In this document: in pieces, positions 32,575-32,676 of the stretch
How the letters are laid out: every line of letters starts with the position of its first letter
How positions within the stretch are numbered: the first letter of the stretch is position 1
Assembly (NCBI GenBank): GCA_022648685.1
Contig: JALCMW010000014.1
Span: forward strand, 1-32,676
Reading direction: 5' to 3'
Length of the DNA: 32,676 nucleotides
Source: Bacteroidales bacterium
GTDB taxonomy: Bacteria > Bacteroidota > Bacteroidia > Bacteroidales > UBA932
Notes under the pieces: generated by a model
Told to the model about the DNA's origin: nothing
What the model saw: the letters and a program-made list of their open reading frames with translations, nothing else
Database searches by the model: none
Program-made: the position numbers and the translations under genes

Positions 32575-32676
32575 ACCAAAAGGAAAGAAATGGAAGACAA
32601 AAGCAGAATGGAAGACACCGGTATAATGAATCTATACCATAGGGGTGTTAAAGTGGAATCAATCAGTCATTATTAC
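32550..32676 (+). mobile_element. Left end of an insertion sequence (IS3-family-like), truncated by window edge
   Basis: The element is taken to start at TG (32550), the first base of the right palindrome arm, and to run past the window edge. It is supported by the terminal-repeat-like sequence, the short distance (15 bp) from repeat to the start codon at 32590, and the orfA-like frame. The right end and full transposase are outside the window, so family assignment is provisional. Confidence 0.6.
32590..32676 (+). CDS. Probable IS transposase orfA, 5' part only
   Basis: An open frame of 29 codons starts at ATG 32590 and is cut by the window edge. After MEDKSRMEDTG comes IMNLYHRGVKVESISHYY, which fits the first part of the helix-turn-helix of IS3-family OrfA proteins (pattern: hydrophobic-x-LYxxGxxxxxISxxY). 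An AGGA stretch 5 bp upstream could be a Shine-Dalgarno site, unusual for this genome. The assignment rests on these few residues and on the IS-like repeat directly upstream. Confidence 0.6.
   Translation, partial: MEDKSRMEDTGIMNLYHRGVKVESISHYY

Noticed and set aside
1..32676. CRISPR array, prophage, toxin-antitoxin or other defence cluster
   Set aside because: No regularly spaced repeats, phage genes, or defence-type gene neighbourhoods were seen; nearly every gene belongs to a known housekeeping or conserved Bacteroidales family.

Overview
The window is chromosomal DNA of a Bacteroidota, almost certainly an unnamed Bacteroidales (about 42-45% GC by eye). The evidence is the housekeeping gene set, Bacteroidales-type pairings (guaB with SurA-like chaperones and an OstA-like protein; mutL with rhomboid and EEP-phosphatase genes), near absence of Shine-Dalgarno sequences, and many copies of the Bacteroidota sigma factor -7 element TAnnTTTG. 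Several of these lie just upstream of start codons, three with a TTTG -33 box 19-20 bp away. All major genes are intact; there is no prophage, CRISPR array, secretion locus or obvious genomic island.

Layout. 1-402: a consensus promoter on the minus strand (193-223) and a leader that resembles the pre-16S leader of Bacteroidota rRNA operons, pointing off the left edge; divergent to it are an OPT-family transporter and pepT. 3622-9835 (minus): guaB, a SurA-N-like lipoprotein, a SurA-type foldase and an 831-residue OstA/LptA-like protein, coupled by 1-9 bp gaps or 1-4 bp overlaps. 9873-11390 (minus): a YhcC-type radical SAM protein and a small protein with a histone-H1-like Lys/Ala/Pro tail. 11458-14060 (minus): NlpC/P60 hydrolase and DacB/PBP4, both peptidoglycan enzymes. 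14169-15964 (plus): galE and a peptide deformylase with an N-terminal membrane anchor. 15978-20268 (minus): a large FAD/Fe-S dehydrogenase and radA. 20412-20591 (minus): a 59-residue lipoprotein gene with a complete promoter and terminator. 20800-22514 (minus): metallophosphoesterase and a NagX-like membrane acyltransferase. 22593-23339 (plus): rsmE, probably leaderless. 23395-28015 (minus): small membrane protein, mutL, rhomboid protease, EEP-family protein, tsaC-like gene, as one operon. 28065-30045 (plus): ispF and a sodium:solute symporter. 30151-30363: tRNA-Gln(CUG), tRNA-Met(CAU) and a very strong terminator. 30518-31795 (plus): metY. 31813-32355 (minus): a nitroreductase. 32523-32676: a 25-bp imperfect palindrome followed by the first 29 codons of what looks like an IS3-family transposase orfA, cut by the window edge.

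Functionally this is core genome: envelope biogenesis (SurA-like pair, OstA-like, PBP4, NlpC/P60, GalE), translation and tRNA modification (RsmE, TsaC-like, tRNAs), DNA repair (MutL, RadA), and nucleotide, isoprenoid, sulfur and lactate metabolism. I did not find a clear new multi-gene system. The items most worth a second look are the membrane-anchored deformylase, the H1-like tailed protein, the tiny lipoprotein unit, the abutted IS ends at the right edge, and the MutL C-terminal domain without endonuclease residues.
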